Shown here: in pieces, positions 62,319 through 64,000 of the stretch
How positions within the stretch are numbered: the first letter of the stretch is position 1
Layout of the letters: every line of letters starts with the position of its first letter
Assembly: GCA_013297885.1 (NCBI GenBank)
Contig: JAAFIR010000004.1
Location: forward strand, 1-64,000
Direction of reading: 5' to 3'
Source of the DNA: Leptospirales bacterium
Lineage (GTDB): Bacteria > Spirochaetota > Leptospiria > Leptospirales > Leptospiraceae
DNA length: 64,000 nucleotides
The notes under the pieces: generated by a model
The model's database searches: none
What the model was told of the DNA's origin: nothing
The model's input: only the letters and a program-made list of their open reading frames with translations
Program-made: the position numbers and the translations under genes

Positions 62319-63601
62319 TAAATCAAGAAACCTATTTGAATATGGACATGTTGAGATTTTTAACTTGTGGCTCTGTGGATGACGGCAAAAGTACTTTAAT
62401 CGGAAGACTTTTATTTGACTCAAAACAAATTTTTCAAGACCAACTAGATGCAATAGAAAAAAGTAGCGAAAGACGTGGAGATGGTTACACCAATTTAGCT
62501 TTACTCACTGATGGATTAAAAGCAGAAAGAGAACAAGGAATCACAATTGATGTGGCATATAAATATTTTGCTACACCAAAAAGAAAATTTATCATTGCAG
62601 ATACTCCAGGTCACATTCAATACACAAGAAATATGGTGACTGGGGCATCCACTGCAAATTTAGCAATAATATTAATTGATGCACGTAAAGGTTTAATTGA
62701 ACAAACTTTTAGACATAGCTTTTTACTAGCACTTCTTGGAATTCCATACATTACAGTTTGTATAAACAAATTAGATTTAGTAGAATTTAAAGAAGAAGTA
62801 TATGAAAAAATTAAATCAGATTATATACAATTTTTTGATAAATTAAAAAAAGTTTTTTCCGTAAAAGAAATCAAATTTATTCCCATCTCGGCTTTAAATG
62901 GTGATAATGTTGTTACTCGCTCTGAAAATATGCCTTGGTATGAAGGTCAAACTTTAATTGAATATTTGGAATCTGTGGATATAGATAAATCACATAACTT
63001 TGATTATGCGAGATTTCCTGTTCAATGGGTAATTAGACCAATTTCAAATGAACACCATGATTACAGAGCTTATGCAGGAATGGTTTCTTCTGGGATATTT
63101 TCAAAGGGTGATAAAGTTACAATTTTACCTTCAAACATCACAACAAAAATCAAATCCATAGAAAAAGAAACTAAAGAACTAGAAAAAGCTTATCCACCTC
63201 ATTCAGTAGCAATTAGACTTGAAGACGAAGTGGATATTAGTCGTGGAGACATGATTGTCCAAGGAGATCTTCCAGAAGAAACAAATGAAGTGGAAGCATT
63301 TATTTGCTGGATGGACACAAAAAAATTTTCTGGTCAAACTAGATTTCTGCTTCAACACACAACTAATTTAGTAAAATGTTCTATCAAAGAAATTAAATAC
63401 AAAATAAACATAAACACTCTTGAAAAAGCTGAAGCTGATTCTCTTGAATTAAACGATATTGCAAGAGTTTTAATCAAAACTGCAAAACCAATTTTTATTG
63501 ATGATTATTCCAAAAATAGAAAAACTGGTTCGTTTATTTTACTTGATGAGTCAAGTAATATGACTTCTGCAGCTTGTATGATTTATAAAAATGAATTCTA
63601 A
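62315..63601 (+). CDS. cysN: Sulfate adenylyltransferase subunit 1 (GTPase)
   Basis: A 428-aa GTPase subunit of ATP sulfurylase. Motifs: TCGSVDDGKSTLIGRLL (G1), REQGITIDVAY (G2), DTPGHIQYTRNM (G3), NKLDL (G4), and SALNGDNV (G5). An EF-Tu-like domain II/III follows. There is no C-terminal APS kinase, so it is not the CysNC form. It partners CysD, although the two genes are split by the toxin-antitoxin pair. Start overlaps the toxin stop by 4 nt. It precedes an SGNH-like gene by a 1-nt overlap. Confidence 0.95.
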   Translation: MINQETYLNMDMLRFLTCGSVDDGKSTLIGRLLFDSKQIFQDQLDAIEKSSERRGDGYTNLALLTDGLKAEREQGITIDVAYKYFATPKRKFIIADTPGHIQYTRNMVTGASTANLAIILIDARKGLIEQTFRHSFLLALLGIPYITVCINKLDLVEFKEEVYEKIKSDYIQFFDKLKKVFSVKEIKFIPISALNGDNVVTRSENMPWYEGQTLIEYLESVDIDKSHNFDYARFPVQWVIRPISNEHHDYRAYAGMVSSGIFSKGDKVTILPSNITTKIKSIEKETKELEKAYPPHSVAIRLEDEVDISRGDMIVQGDLPEETNEVEAFICWMDTKKFSGQTRFLLQHTTNLVKCSIKEIKYKININTLEKAEADSLELNDIARVLIKTAKPIFIDDYSKNRKTGSFILLDESSNMTSAACMIYKNEF

Positions 63602-64000
63602 TGAAAAACTTAAAAATTTTATTTGCCCTGCTTTTTTTTATTGTTGGGATAGATGAAATTTTTTTTGGGAGACTCATTTGGTCTTTGCCAAATGAATCTC
63701 CATGGGGAACAAACCATTTTTTTAATTTTGTATATGAATTAAAAAAAATTGAAAATAAAGAAAAAACAAAAAAAAGAATTTTAGCAATTGGCAGTAGTGT
63801 AGCTTATTATTCAATTGATAAAAAAAAGTTTGAAACAGAATTTAAAAATAAATTCAACGAGGAGGTAGAGCTAGAATATTTATCTTATGCTGGGATGACT
63901 CCCCTTGATGCTTATCTATTAAAAGATAAAATCATTTCTTTAAAGCCTGATTTAGTTTTGTATTTAATAAATTTTATTGATTATCGGCTTCATCGTGCAG
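63601..64000 (+). CDS. SGNH-like secreted protein, partial
   Basis: 133 residues are visible and the gene runs off the right edge. The frame starts at the cysN stop (TAATG). It opens with a membrane anchor or signal peptide (LKILFALLFFIVGIDEIFF) and continues RILAIGSSVAYYSID, with a Ser after Gly as in SGNH/GDSL-like hydrolases, then LEYLSYAGMTPLDAYLL and LVLYLINFID. Such proteins often modify surface polysaccharides by O-acetylation. The assignment is tentative because the rest of the active site lies outside. Confidence 0.55.
   Translation, partial: MKNLKILFALLFFIVGIDEIFFGRLIWSLPNESPWGTNHFFNFVYELKKIENKEKTKKRILAIGSSVAYYSIDKKKFETEFKNKFNEEVELEYLSYAGMTPLDAYLLKDKIISLKPDLVLYLINFIDYRLHRA

Noticed and set aside
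1-64000. CRISPR array
   Set aside because: No set of evenly spaced direct repeats with spacers was found; the scattered copies are isolated and occur in both orientations.

Overview
The window is very AT-rich and gene-dense, with 56 protein-coding genes (one cut by the right edge) and two broken genes. I found no rRNA, tRNA, CRISPR array or recognisable transposase. It reads as a chromosome segment of a low-GC spirochaete of the Leptospiraceae/Leptospirales. The evidence is a protein closely matching the Leptospira surface lipoprotein Loa22 (27230-27946), a probable DUF1564-family protein, a short HemA followed by a HemC-HemD fusion, futalosine-pathway MqnD, many secreted lipoproteins with loose spirochaete-type lipoboxes, and several membrane-bound class III adenylate cyclases. 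The species cannot be named from this window.

Layout. 1-2293: a fused glycerol-phosphate acyltransferase/dehydrogenase. 2830-5139: a beta-helix lipoprotein. 5440-10619 (minus): one tight operon, response regulator - histidine kinase - SDR - mqnD - alpha/beta hydrolase - small lipoprotein. 10676-11905: an esterase. 12437-14829: heme genes hemA and hemCD, facing a chemotaxis receptor. 17533-18108: a DUF1564-like gene between two inverted repeat elements. 18611-24084: an NAD-kinase-like protein, two adenylate cyclases and a DJ-1/PfpI-like lipoprotein. 24249-29852: acyltransferase, RRM protein, CBM9-like lipoprotein, Loa22, an outer-membrane protein with an apparent ATT start, and two smaller genes. 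30220-35415: Uma2-like protein, lipoprotein, TonB-dependent receptor plus lipoprotein. 35579-39098: sterol-desaturase-like enzyme, a DUF433 antitoxin with a broken toxin, a methyltransferase and a membrane protein. 39167-43463: MeaA-type mutase, ferrochelatase and small genes. 43761-44442: a dead AAA ATPase gene. 44489-51641: phosphatase, SDR, mtnB, recD and recB. 51754-56673: a six-gene operon that probably modifies membrane fatty acids. 56747-57378: a VapBC-like toxin-antitoxin pair. 57934-63601: sulfate assimilation (siroheme sulfite reductase, cysH, cysD, cysN), with a second VapBC-like pair inserted between cysD and cysN.

The most striking feature is not a gene. Nearly every intergenic gap longer than about 290 bases holds one or two copies of a structured element, 15 copies in 64 kb (called R1-R15 here). 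Each has three short conserved boxes joined by two hairpins, and most are closed by a short terminal stem, so the element would fold as a three-way junction. The hairpin arms differ completely between many copies yet stay self-complementary. The terminal stem also changes on both sides together (GCGAA/TTCGC, GCAAA/TTTGC, GCGAG/CTCGC, GCGAT/ATCGC, ACGAA/TTCGT, GAGTT/AACTC). I do not recognise this family and regard it as the best candidate for something undescribed.

Other points of interest are a toxin gene switched off by an (AAATG) repeat, likely CTG and ATT start codons, a hairpin that would hide the cysH ribosome binding site, an unusual four-cysteine insert in ferrochelatase, and several promoters whose start points fall on the ATG.
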